A stretch of DNA of 48,360 nucleotides from assembly GCA_900543445.1 (NCBI GenBank), contig UQRC01000019.1:1-48360 (forward strand), in the 5' to 3' direction. The translations under genes and the position numbers were made by a program. How positions within the stretch are numbered: the first letter of the stretch is position 1; every line of letters begins with the position of its first letter. A model generated the notes under the pieces. That model did not search any database, was not told the origin of the DNA, and saw only the letters and a list, made by a program, of their open reading frames with translations. Shown here in pieces: positions 8,568 through 16,837 of this stretch. Source of the DNA: an uncultured Lachnobacterium sp. (GTDB taxonomy: Bacteria; Bacillota; Clostridia; Lachnospirales; Lachnospiraceae).

Positions 8568-10292
8568 ATGGATTATAAGCAGGCATATGAGAAGTGGTGT
8601 AACGACCCATATTTTGATGAGGCAACCAGAGAGGAACTGAAGTCTCTGGCGGGAGATGAGAAAGAAATCGAGGATCGTTTCTACCGGACACTTGAGTTTG
8701 GTACAGCCGGACTTCGCGGTGTGATCGGTGCCGGAACAAACCGTATGAATGTGTATACGGTTCGTCAGGCAACACAGGGACTTGCAAATTATATTTTGTC
8801 ACAGAATGGACAGAATAAGGGTGTTGCGATCGCACATGATTCCAGACTGATGGCGGATGAATTTACCGACGCAGCTGCATTATGCCTTGCAGCAAATGGA
8901 ATTAAGGCTTATGTATTCAAGAGTCTTCGTCCGGTTCCGGAGCTGTCTTTCGCAGTTCGTGAGCTTGGATGTATCGCTGGTATTGTTATTACTGCAAGTC
9001 ATAATCCAAGAGAATACAATGGCTATAAAGTATATTGGGAGGATGGCGCACAGGTAACTCCTCCACATGACACCAACATTATGGACGAGGTTGCCAAGGT
9101 GACTTCCTTTGATATGGTTAAGACAATGGATAAGGATGAGGCGATTAAAGCAGGTCTCTATGAGATTATTTCCGACGAGATTGATGAGAAGTATTTCGGA
9201 GAACTCCGTAATCTCTCGATCCATCCGGAGATTATCAAGAAGATGGCAAAAGACATTACAATCGTTTATACACCTCTTCACGGAACGGGACTTGGACCGG
9301 TACAGAGAGTACTGAAGGATCTTGGATTTGAGAAGGTATTCATCGAGCCGCAGCAGGCGATTGCTGACGGACACTTCCCGACTGCTCCTTACCCGAACCC
9401 GGAGAACCCGGATGCATGGGAGCTTGCACTCAAACTGGCAAAGGAGAAGGACGCAGATCTCGTACTTGCAACAGATCCGGATGCGGATCGTCTTGGTGTA
9501 TACTGCAAGGATACAAAGAGTGGAGAATATGTAACATTTACCGGTAATATGTCTGCAATGCTGATCGCAGAATATATCTTAGGACAGAAAGCTGCCAATG
9601 GTTCAATGCCGAAGAATCCAGTGCTTGTTGAGTCTATCGTATCAACAGATATGGCAAAAGCAATTGCTGCTGCATACAATGTAGAACTCGTTGAAGTTCT
9701 GACCGGATTTAAGTATATCGGTGAGCAGATGCTCAAATATGAACAGAACGGTGACAAGAATTATGTATTCGGTTTTGAGGAAAGCTACGGATGTCTTCCG
9801 GGAACTTATGCAAGAGATAAGGATGCTCCGGCAGCCGTATGTATGCTTTGTGAGGTTGCAGCTTACTTAAAGTCACAGGGGAAGACTTTGTGGGATGGCA
9901 TGATCGAGATGTACGAGAAGTACGGATATTATCGTGAAGGTATCGCAACAATGACTTTGAAGGGTATCGATGGTGCTGCACAGATTCAGGAGATCATGAA
10001 CCGTGCAAGAAACGCTGCACCTGCCAAGATTGGTAATTTCGATGTACTTGCAGTACGTGACTATAAGGCAGATACCCGTAAGGATATGAAGACCGGTGAA
10101 GTGACAGCAACAGGACTTCCGGGTTCTAACGTATTATATTATGAACTTTCTGAGAATGCATGGTGCTGTGTACGTCCATCCGGTACAGAACCGAAGATCA
10201 AATTCTACGTTGGTGTAAAGGGAACATCTCTTGAGGGCGCCGATGCGGAACTTGAGGAATTAAAGGCACAGGTGCTTAAGACATTCGAATAA
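8568..10292 (+). CDS. Phosphoglucomutase / phosphomannomutase (alpha-D-phosphohexomutase)
   Basis: A 574-residue phosphohexomutase interconverting hexose 1- and 6-phosphates. All four signature loops are present: the phosphoserine loop TASHNP (Ser144), the metal loop DPDADR (Asp303 region), the sugar-binding loop GFEESYGCLPG, and the phosphate-binding loop RPSGTEPK near the C terminus. The length matches the PgcA-type enzymes of Firmicutes (about 570-580) rather than the shorter GlmM (about 450). AGGAGG precedes the ATG. It probably feeds glucose-1-P into wall and polysaccharide synthesis, consistent with the LCP and glmS genes downstream. Substrate preference (Glc or Man) cannot be decided by eye. 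Confidence 0.92.
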   Translation: MDYKQAYEKWCNDPYFDEATREELKSLAGDEKEIEDRFYRTLEFGTAGLRGVIGAGTNRMNVYTVRQATQGLANYILSQNGQNKGVAIAHDSRLMADEFTDAAALCLAANGIKAYVFKSLRPVPELSFAVRELGCIAGIVITASHNPREYNGYKVYWEDGAQVTPPHDTNIMDEVAKVTSFDMVKTMDKDEAIKAGLYEIISDEIDEKYFGELRNLSIHPEIIKKMAKDITIVYTPLHGTGLGPVQRVLKDLGFEKVFIEPQQAIADGHFPTAPYPNPENPDAWELALKLAKEKDADLVLATDPDADRLGVYCKDTKSGEYVTFTGNMSAMLIAEYILGQKAANGSMPKNPVLVESIVSTDMAKAIAAAYNVELVEVLTGFKYIGEQMLKYEQNGDKNYVFGFEESYGCLPGTYARDKDAPAAVCMLCEVAAYLKSQGKTLWDGMIEMYEKYGYYREGIATMTLKGIDGAAQIQEIMNRARNAAPAKIGNFDVLAVRDYKADTRKDMKTGEVTATGLPGSNVLYYELSENAWCCVRPSGTEPKIKFYVGVKGTSLEGADAELEELKAQVLKTFE

Positions 10293-10305
10293 GCGGTATA
10301 GATCA

Positions 10306-10503
10306 ATGATGAAGATATACATATGTCCACAGTGTGGATGGTTGCGAATGGTAAGCAGGCGCAAAGAAGTGGAATGTCACCAGTGTGGCAATTCAGATAT
10401 GCGACTGACGAATCTTGATTTGGAGAAGTATTCGTCAATGTCAGAGGAAGAGCGCACCGATTATTCGGATGCGTGGCTCTATATTCATAAACAAAAGGGT
10501 TAA
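10306..10503 (+). CDS. Small zinc-ribbon protein
   Basis: A 65-residue protein with two CxxC knuckles (CPQC at residues 7-10 and CHQC near residue 30), the pattern of a small zinc ribbon, followed by an acidic helical tail. ATG 10306 and ATG 10309 are both possible; neither has a good ribosome site. It sits 13 bases after the mutase and four bases before the LCP gene, so it is probably translated from the same message. Function unknown; small ribbons of this kind often bind nucleic acid or protein partners. Confidence 0.6.
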   Translation: MMKIYICPQCGWLRMVSRRKEVECHQCGNSDMRLTNLDLEKYSSMSEEERTDYSDAWLYIHKQKG

Positions 10504-10507
10504 GATT

Positions 10508-11671
10508 ATGGCAAATAATAAGAATAGCAGAAAAAGAAGAAAGAAGAAGAAAAGCAGAAAGCTTCTGCTGTTTGTGTTTGAGGTCCTGCTTCTTGCAGTC
10601 CTTCTTCTAGTAGCATACTTTGTCAGCATGATGAACCGTATCAAGTACGAGAATCTGGATGAATCAGAGGCTGGAATCAACAGTGATCTTGATGAAAATA
10701 CGATTCTTTCGCTGGAAGGATATACGAATATTGCGTTGTTTGGTCTGGACAATCGAAGTTCGAACAATTATGACAGAGGCAATTCTGATGTGATCATGAT
10801 TGCAAGTATCAATAACAAGACGAAAGATATCAAGCTTGTATCGGTTTATCGTGATACGTATCTGAGTGTAGGAAACGGCTCGTATAATAAATCAAACGCG
10901 GCATATGCACATGGTGGTGCGCAGCAGGCAGTACAGATGCTCAATTCCAATCTCGATCTTGATATCAAGGAATATGTCTGCGTGGACTGGGCTGCGATGG
11001 TCGAGGTGATCGATGATCTGGGCGGACTGGATCTTGAGATTACGGAAGGCGAGATGAACCAGATCAACAAGTACAAGAAGGATGTCGATCTTGTTACGGG
11101 TAAGTCAACGCCGAATGTGACACAGTATGGTTTAGTCCATCTTGATGGAACGCAGGCAACAACTTATGCGAGAATCCGTAAGCTTGCCGGAGATGATTTT
11201 AAGCGTGCTTCCAGACAGAGAATTGTTCTGCAGGCAATTATGGAGAAGGCAAAGAAAGCAGACTTCGGTACGCTGACGAGCATCTGCAATTCAGTGATTG
11301 ATGATATTTCGACAAGTTTATCGATTACAGAGATCCTGTCATTGGCGAAGGATGTAGCGTCTTACAATATTGCAAGTACAACCGGATTTCCGTTTGAACT
11401 TACAACGGAGCATCTGGCCGGATCCGGAGATACTGTTATTCCGGCGGATCTTGCGACGAATGTAGTGGAACTGCATAAATATATGTTTGATGATGAGACA
11501 TATACATTGTCTTCAACGGTACAGACCATCAGTGATGCTATCGTATACAAGACCGGAATTACCTCAGATTCGGCGAAGATCAATACTTCGGATTATAATG
11601 AGACGGCAGGTGCGACTGGAACAGATGGTATTAAGAAGAGTACAGATACACAACAGTCTGTAACAAACTAA
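10508..11671 (+). CDS. LytR-CpsA-Psr (LCP) family glycopolymer transferase
   Basis: A 387-residue protein with a very basic N terminus (KRRKKKKSRK), one membrane segment at about residues 20-42, and an extracellular LCP domain with the GLDNR and VSVYRDTYLSV motifs and a YARIRK arginine motif. The start is ATG 10508, since the longer frame overlaps the zinc-ribbon gene out of frame. Family role: transfer of lipid-linked glycopolymers to peptidoglycan. Unlike the LCP protein at 4474 it has a single membrane segment and no obvious accessory domain. It is closed by a terminator at 11694. Confidence 0.87.
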   Translation: MANNKNSRKRRKKKKSRKLLLFVFEVLLLAVLLLVAYFVSMMNRIKYENLDESEAGINSDLDENTILSLEGYTNIALFGLDNRSSNNYDRGNSDVIMIASINNKTKDIKLVSVYRDTYLSVGNGSYNKSNAAYAHGGAQQAVQMLNSNLDLDIKEYVCVDWAAMVEVIDDLGGLDLEITEGEMNQINKYKKDVDLVTGKSTPNVTQYGLVHLDGTQATTYARIRKLAGDDFKRASRQRIVLQAIMEKAKKADFGTLTSICNSVIDDISTSLSITEILSLAKDVASYNIASTTGFPFELTTEHLAGSGDTVIPADLATNVVELHKYMFDDETYTLSSTVQTISDAIVYKTGITSDSAKINTSDYNETAGATGTDGIKKSTDTQQSVTN

Positions 11672-11693
11672 AGGAACAAATTATAAAATATAG

Positions 11694-11725
11694 TAGACCA
11701 ATCATCCCGATTGGTCTATTATTAT
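11694..11725 (+). terminator. Rho-independent terminator after the LCP gene
   Basis: Ten-base perfect stem TAGACCAATC / GATTGGTCTA with loop ATCCC, then TTATTAT. It separates the mutase-LCP unit from glmS. Confidence 0.8.
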
Positions 11726-11815
11726 ATAAGTATGCTTTTGATCACAGCGTAAGTTGTGGCGCATAAGGGAAAGATTGGATGAACAAATAAAGTTTAGAAA
11801 TAAGAGGAAGAAATT

Positions 11816-13651
11816 ATGTGTGGAATTGTAGGTTATGTAGGTAAGGAGCAGGCGGCTCCGATTTTGCTGGATGGTTTATCGAAGCTGGAATATCGTGGAT
11901 ACGATTCTGCTGGTATGGCGGTCTATGACGGAGAGAAGATTGTCATTAATAAGGCAACCGGTCGTCTTAAAGTTTTGAGTGAACTGACGCATGACGGCAA
12001 GAATATGCCGGGCCATATCGGAATCGGTCATACCCGTTGGGCAACACATGGAGAGCCGACGGAAGCCAATGCACATCCGCATTTTAACGAGGATCGTACG
12101 ATCGCGGTCGTGCATAATGGAATTATTGAGAATTATTTAAAACTGCGTAAGCTTCTGACGGACAGAGGATATACCTTCCGTTCGGAGACCGATACGGAGG
12201 TTGTAGCGCATCTTTTAGATTATTATTACAACAAGTATGACAAGGATCCGCTCACGGCTTTGGTTAAGGTAATTCACCGTGTTGAGGGATCATATGCGCT
12301 TGGCATTATTTTCGCAGATTATCCGGGTGTGGTATATTCGGTGCGTAAGGACAGTCCACTCATCGTCGGTAAAGCAGAAGGCGGTAACCTGATCGCTTCC
12401 GATGTGCCAGCGGTATTAAAGTACACAAGAGATGTTTATTTCATTGAAAATGGCGAGATTGCCCGTCTGACGGAAGATAAGATTGAATTCTTCAATGTCG
12501 ATGGAGAGGCAATCGAGAAGCAGTCTAAGCATATCGATTGGGATATCAATGCGGCAGAGAAGAACGGATATGAGCATTTCATGCTCAAGGAGATCTACGA
12601 GCAGCCGAAGGCGGTCAAGGATACGATCAGTCCACGTATCAAGGATAATCAGATTGTGATCGAAGAACTTGGTATGACCGATGATGAGATCCGTGCAATC
12701 AAGAAGATTCATATTATTGCCTGTGGATCCGCTTATCATACCGGTGTGACAGCAAAATATGTGTTTGAGGGACTTGCCAGAATTCCGGTAGAAGTTGATC
12801 TTGCGTCCGAATTCCGCTATCGCAACCCGATTCTTGAAGATGGTGAGATGGTGATCATTGTCAGCCAGTCCGGTGAGACAGCGGATTCGCTCGCTGCGCT
12901 GCGCCTTGCGAAGGAGCATGGGGTGCGTACGCTTGGCATCGTCAATGTTGTCGGAAGCTCGATCGCGCGTGAGGCGGACAATGTTATGTACACATGGGCA
13001 GGACCGGAGATCGCAGTTGCTACCACGAAGGCTTACAGCTGCCAGCTTGTTGCCGAATATCTGCTTGCATTAAAATTTGCGCAGGCAAGAGGTACGATCA
13101 ATCAGGAACAGCTTACCGAGTATCTGCATGAAATCGAGATGCTTCCGAACCAGATTGAGAGTCTGCTTGGCAATCGTGAGCGTATTCAGAAATTTGCGAA
13201 CCGCTACGTTGCCGCAAAGGATGTATTCTTCATTGGACGAGGCATTGATTATGCAATCTCGCTTGAGGGTTCGCTGAAGTTAAAAGAGATTTCTTATATT
13301 CATTCGGAGGCGTATGCCGCAGGAGAGTTAAAGCACGGAACCATCTCCTTGATTGAGGATGGAACGCTTGTGACGGCTGTGGTGACACAGGAGGATCTGT
13401 ATAAGAAGACCATCAGCAATATTGTTGAGGTCAAGACAAGAGGCGCTTATGTGCTGGCAGTCACGAATGAAGACAATCTGGAGATTGAGAAGGCAGCAGA
13501 CAGTGTGATCTATATTCCGAAGACGAATTCCTACTTTACGAATTCGCTTGCAATCATTCCGCTTCAGTTGTTCGGATACTATGTTTCCGTTGGAAAAGGA
13601 CTCGATGTTGATAAGCCGAGAAATCTTGCTAAGTCCGTTACTGTGGAATAA
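11816..13651 (+). CDS. glmS: Glutamine--fructose-6-phosphate aminotransferase (isomerizing)
   Basis: A 611-residue enzyme making glucosamine-6-phosphate, the entry step to peptidoglycan and teichoic acid amino sugars. It begins MCGIVGYVG, giving the N-terminal nucleophile Cys of the class II glutaminase domain (about 1-220), followed by two SIS sugar-isomerase domains (about 285-430 and 455-600), and ends with the usual KSVTVE tail. The start has AGAGGAAG upstream. The 145-base leader holds the previous terminator, and I see no convincing glmS ribozyme core, so regulation by that ribozyme is not supported here. Confidence 0.96.
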   Translation: MCGIVGYVGKEQAAPILLDGLSKLEYRGYDSAGMAVYDGEKIVINKATGRLKVLSELTHDGKNMPGHIGIGHTRWATHGEPTEANAHPHFNEDRTIAVVHNGIIENYLKLRKLLTDRGYTFRSETDTEVVAHLLDYYYNKYDKDPLTALVKVIHRVEGSYALGIIFADYPGVVYSVRKDSPLIVGKAEGGNLIASDVPAVLKYTRDVYFIENGEIARLTEDKIEFFNVDGEAIEKQSKHIDWDINAAEKNGYEHFMLKEIYEQPKAVKDTISPRIKDNQIVIEELGMTDDEIRAIKKIHIIACGSAYHTGVTAKYVFEGLARIPVEVDLASEFRYRNPILEDGEMVIIVSQSGETADSLAALRLAKEHGVRTLGIVNVVGSSIAREADNVMYTWAGPEIAVATTKAYSCQLVAEYLLALKFAQARGTINQEQLTEYLHEIEMLPNQIESLLGNRERIQKFANRYVAAKDVFFIGRGIDYAISLEGSLKLKEISYIHSEAYAAGELKHGTISLIEDGTLVTAVVTQEDLYKKTISNIVEVKTRGAYVLAVTNEDNLEIEKAADSVIYIPKTNSYFTNSLAIIPLQLFGYYVSVGKGLDVDKPRNLAKSVTVE

Positions 13652-13739
13652 TATAACATTTTCTACACGAGTTTGTCACAATTTGAACACAGAATACGGC
13701 TAGAATTCTCCTTAGAAAACAAGAAAGGAGTTCTTCATT

Positions 13740-15242
13740 ATGGATAACAACTATTTAAATAATTCAAGCAACAATACAAACTATAACAGTGACAATATGT
13801 CAGCATCTCAGACATCAGCAGGTGCGCAGCAGACAACCGGCAGCACGCAGCAGAATGCGTACAATCCGTACAGCGGACAGCAGAACACTTACAATGCATA
13901 TGGCAGTCAGCAGAACACTTATAATGCATACGGCAGTCAGCAGAACAATGGTTATAATGCGCAGCAGACCTACAATCCGTATCAGCAGCCGGTAGGCGGC
14001 AAGAAGCCGAAGAAGGCAAGAACCAGGAAAGGCGGATTCGGAGCAACCCTCGGAAAATGCGCAGCAATCGCTTTGGTCTTCGGACTGGTTGCCGGAGGTA
14101 CGTTTACCGGTGTCAATTATGCAGGCAGCAAGGTGCTTGGAATTACACAGCAGAGCGGTGAGAGCAAGGCGGATTCATCCGATTCCTCCAAAACTGTGCA
14201 GAAGGCTACTTCAACCGGAAGTGCGCAGGATCTTACAGATGTTTCTGCAATCGCGCAGGAAGCAATGCCAAGTATTGTGGCAATTACGAATACCGGAACG
14301 GTTTCCTACCAGACGTTCTGGGGTACACAGCAGCAGGAGAGCCAGAGTGCAGGATCCGGAATCATCATCAAACAGGATGACAAATATTTATACATTGCGA
14401 CCAACAATCACGTTGTAGCAAATGCCGAGTCATTAACCGTTCAGTTCTGCGATAATGAGACCGTAAGCTGCGAAGTGAAGGGAACGGATGCAGCAGATGA
14501 TCTTGCTGTTGTCAAGGTCGCATTATCCAGCATCAAGGCAGATACATTAAAGCAGATCAAGGTTGCAAGCGTAAATGATTCGGATGAGCTTACCGTTGGT
14601 CAGGGAGTGATCGCAATCGGTAATGCATTAGGATATGGTCAGTCTGTAACAAACGGAATCATCAGTGCTTTGGGCAGAAGCGTCAGTGTACAGGATGAGA
14701 CAACTGGAAAGACGGTTACCAACAATAACATGATCCAGACAAACGCAGCCATCAACCCTGGAAACAGTGGTGGAGCATTACTGAATGCACAGGGCGAGGT
14801 AATCGGCATCAACTCTGCAAAATATTCCGACACCAGTGTTGAGGGGTTCGGATATGCGATCCCGATGTCCGATGCCATGCCGATCATCAATCAGCTGATC
14901 GAGCGTGAGAAGGTGGATGAGTCTCAGAAGGCTTTCTTGGGAATTCAGGGACAGGATATCTCTTCGGATGTTGCACAGGCTTACAACATGCCGGAAGGTG
15001 TCTATGTATACCAGGTCGTATCTGGTTCCGCAGCCGATAAGGCAGGTATCCGTCAGGGTGATATCATCACAGAGTTTGATGGACAGTCCGTATCTACTAT
15101 GAGCCAGCTGAAAGAGCTTATGACTTACTATAAGTCCGGTCAGAAAGTTAAGGTAAAATTAGAGAGATTAGGAAACGGTTACGAGGAACAGACGATAGAA
15201 GTTACGCTTTTATCCCAGTCCGGAGTTACCAGCAATAAATAG
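13740..15242 (+). CDS. htrA: HtrA/DegP-type serine protease, membrane-anchored, with PDZ domain
   Basis: A 500-residue envelope protease for misfolded exported proteins. The cytoplasmic N terminus (1-85) is rich in Gln, Asn and Tyr and contains tandem ten-residue repeats; a basic stretch and one membrane segment (about 100-122) follow. The trypsin-like domain has the triad His224 (TNNHVV), Asp254 (DDLAVVKV) and Ser343 (NPGNSGGAL). One C-terminal PDZ domain spans about 395-485 (GVYVYQVVSGSAADKAGI). AAAGGAG at 13724-13730 fixes the start. The 88-base leader has a TAGAAT box at 13701-13706 but no well-spaced -35, so the promoter type is open. Confidence 0.93.
   Translation: MDNNYLNNSSNNTNYNSDNMSASQTSAGAQQTTGSTQQNAYNPYSGQQNTYNAYGSQQNTYNAYGSQQNNGYNAQQTYNPYQQPVGGKKPKKARTRKGGFGATLGKCAAIALVFGLVAGGTFTGVNYAGSKVLGITQQSGESKADSSDSSKTVQKATSTGSAQDLTDVSAIAQEAMPSIVAITNTGTVSYQTFWGTQQQESQSAGSGIIIKQDDKYLYIATNNHVVANAESLTVQFCDNETVSCEVKGTDAADDLAVVKVALSSIKADTLKQIKVASVNDSDELTVGQGVIAIGNALGYGQSVTNGIISALGRSVSVQDETTGKTVTNNNMIQTNAAINPGNSGGALLNAQGEVIGINSAKYSDTSVEGFGYAIPMSDAMPIINQLIEREKVDESQKAFLGIQGQDISSDVAQAYNMPEGVYVYQVVSGSAADKAGIRQGDIITEFDGQSVSTMSQLKELMTYYKSGQKVKVKLERLGNGYEEQTIEVTLLSQSGVTSNK
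13878..13946 (+). repeat. Tandem 30-base coding repeat in htrA
   Basis: Two copies of a 30-base unit, 13878-13907 and 13908-13937, differing at a few third positions, followed by the first bases of a third copy. They encode the ten-residue motif QQNTYNAYGS. Such repeats can change in number by slippage. Confidence 0.8.
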
Positions 15243-15268
15243 ACAAAATAATCAAAATGCGATATAAT
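15240..15268 (+). promoter_or_regulatory. Candidate promoter for the GtrA-like gene, overlapping the htrA stop
   Basis: TAGACA at 15240-15245 and TATAAT at 15263-15268 with a 17-base spacer. The -35 box contains the htrA stop codon. A hairpin begins directly after the -10 box. Confidence 0.55.
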
Positions 15269-15296
15269 AGATTGTCCTATATGGGCAATCTATTTT
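15269..15296 (+). terminator. Hairpin after htrA, likely its terminator or a leader hairpin of the next gene
   Basis: Nine-base stem AGATTGTCC (15269-15277) / GGGCAATCT (15283-15291) with loop TATAT and tail ATTTTC. The tail is short, so termination may be partial. Confidence 0.5.
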
Positions 15297-15310
15297 CGCA
15301 GGAGACGATT

Positions 15311-15703
15311 ATGAAGAGAATCAAGAAGCTGCTTGTGCAGTTTTGCAAATTCGGATTGGTCGGAACATTATGCTTTTTTATTGATTATGGGGTTATGGTA
15401 TTGCTGACGGAGACTTCGGGTCTGGGATATTTTTTATCTTCAGCAATATCTTTTACGCTATCCGTTGTGGTAAACTATATATTAAGTATGCGTTTTGTGT
15501 TCAAAGGCAAGGATGACCTGAATAAAGTTCAGGAGATGGCAATCTTTGTTGCACTAAGTATGGTGGGGCTTGCTTTGAACCAGATGATCATGTGGATTGC
15601 GGTGGAATTTTTCCGTGTGTTCTATGCTGTAGCGAAGATTTTCTCAACGATGCTGGTTACGGTGTACAATTTTATTTCCCGGAAATTATTCCTTGAGGCA
15701 TAA
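15311..15703 (+). CDS. GtrA-like small four-helix membrane protein
   Basis: A 130-residue protein with four hydrophobic segments (about 12-32, 40-60, 75-97, 103-123), matching the GtrA/DPMS-like family that is thought to help move polyprenyl-linked sugars across the membrane. AGGAG at 15300-15304 supports ATG 15311 over the in-frame ATG 15257, which lies in the -10 box of the candidate promoter. Ends with NFISRKLFLEA, a typical C-terminal pattern of this family. It stands alone here, with no glycosyltransferase next to it, so its lipid-sugar partner is unknown. Confidence 0.82.
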   Translation: MKRIKKLLVQFCKFGLVGTLCFFIDYGVMVLLTETSGLGYFLSSAISFTLSVVVNYILSMRFVFKGKDDLNKVQEMAIFVALSMVGLALNQMIMWIAVEFFRVFYAVAKIFSTMLVTVYNFISRKLFLEA

Positions 15704-15793
15704 AGGAGAAACTGTTAACACGTTTATTTCGGCAGTGATTTGTGAAAACGGATCGCAGAGGCACGAAAACGGTGTATGAAATAAGGAGGAAGT

Positions 15794-16726
15794 ATGAAGA
15801 AGAAAAGAATTGTGATCGCACTCGGACACGAGGCGCTTGGAAGTACTCTGCCGGAGCAGCAGAAGGCAGCAGCCCGTACGGCAAAGGCGGTAGCGGATTT
15901 CATCCGTGAAGATTATCAGGTAGTTATCACACACAGTAATGGTCCGCAGGTTGGTATGATCCATACGGCGATGAATGAGTTCTGCCGTATTCATCCGGAG
16001 TATACAGCGACTCCTACTTCGGTATGTTCGGCAATGAGCCAGGGATATATCGGTTACGATCTGCAGAATGCAATCCGTACAGAGTTATTAAACCGTGGAA
16101 TTTACAAGACCGTATCTACGGTTCTGACACAGGTAATTGTGGATCCTTATGACGAGGCTTTCTACCATCCGACGAAGCTGATCGGTCGTGTTATGACGAA
16201 GGAAGAAGCTGAGGAAGAGGAGAAGAAAGGCAACCATGTTGCAGAGGTGGAGGGCGGATTCCGAAGAATTATCGCGGCACCGAAGCCAATGGATATCGTA
16301 GAGATCGATGCAATCTCTGCATTATCCGATGCAGATCAGGTGGTTATCGCATGTGGCGGCGGTGGAATTCCGGTGCTTGCACAGAATAACCGTCTGCAGG
16401 GAGCGAGCGCGGTCATTGAGAAGGATCTTGCGGCTGGAAAGCTCGCAGAACTGTTAGATGCAGATATGCTTGTAATTCTTACCAGCGTCGATAAGGTATG
16501 TTTAAATTACGGCAAGGAAGATGAGATCAAGCTCGATACACTTTCGCTCGCAGAGGCAAAGAAATATCTGGAAGAGGGACAGTTTGAGGCTGGAACGATG
16601 GCTCCGAAGATTGAGGCTGCGATCGATTTCATCGGTGAGTCGGCAATCCGTTCCGTACTGATCACGAAGCTGAACAAAGATGCAGCAGAGATTACAGGCG
16701 GCATGGGAACATTAATTAAAAAGTAA
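15794..16726 (+). CDS. arcC: Carbamate kinase
   Basis: A 310-residue member of the amino acid kinase fold that interconverts carbamoyl phosphate plus ADP with carbamate plus ATP. The CGGGGIPV motif, the SVDKV motif and the C-terminal ITGGMGT stretch are typical, and the length is exact for the family. The usual N-terminal ALGGNA phosphate loop reads ALGHEALG here. AAGGAGG precedes the ATG. No arginine deiminase, ornithine or putrescine carbamoyltransferase is adjacent, so the source of carbamoyl phosphate (arginine, agmatine, purine or allantoin routes) cannot be told from this window. Confidence 0.88.
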   Translation: MKKKRIVIALGHEALGSTLPEQQKAAARTAKAVADFIREDYQVVITHSNGPQVGMIHTAMNEFCRIHPEYTATPTSVCSAMSQGYIGYDLQNAIRTELLNRGIYKTVSTVLTQVIVDPYDEAFYHPTKLIGRVMTKEEAEEEEKKGNHVAEVEGGFRRIIAAPKPMDIVEIDAISALSDADQVVIACGGGGIPVLAQNNRLQGASAVIEKDLAAGKLAELLDADMLVILTSVDKVCLNYGKEDEIKLDTLSLAEAKKYLEEGQFEAGTMAPKIEAAIDFIGESAIRSVLITKLNKDAAEITGGMGTLIKK

Positions 16727-16739
16727 GACCAATGATGGG

Positions 16740-16803
16740 AAGGGGCAATCCGGCATAGCTCGTATTCGGTAAGCAGGATATGAGCGGTGGCTTTTTGCCC
16801 CTT
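16740..16803 (+). ncRNA. Structured intergenic element before pepF
   Basis: A nine-base outer stem AAGGGGCAA (16740-16748) / TTGCCCCTT (16795-16803) encloses an eight-base inner stem (16758-16765 / 16778-16785, one G-T pair) with a 12-base loop. There is no T-run after it, so it is not a plain terminator. It may be a leader element of the oligopeptidase gene or a stabilising 3' structure of the carbamate kinase message. I do not recognise the motif. Confidence 0.4.
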
Positions 16804-16837
16804 GTATCATATCAATAACAGAAACAGAGGAATAACA

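Noticed and set aside
11726..11815. glmS ribozyme
   Set aside because: The leader is short and I could not find the conserved core or its pairing pattern. An Infernal search would settle it.
13652..13739. Promoter for htrA built from TTGTCA (13673) and TAGAAT (13701)
   Set aside because: The spacer would be 22 bases; TTGAAC (13683) gives only 12. Neither is acceptable.
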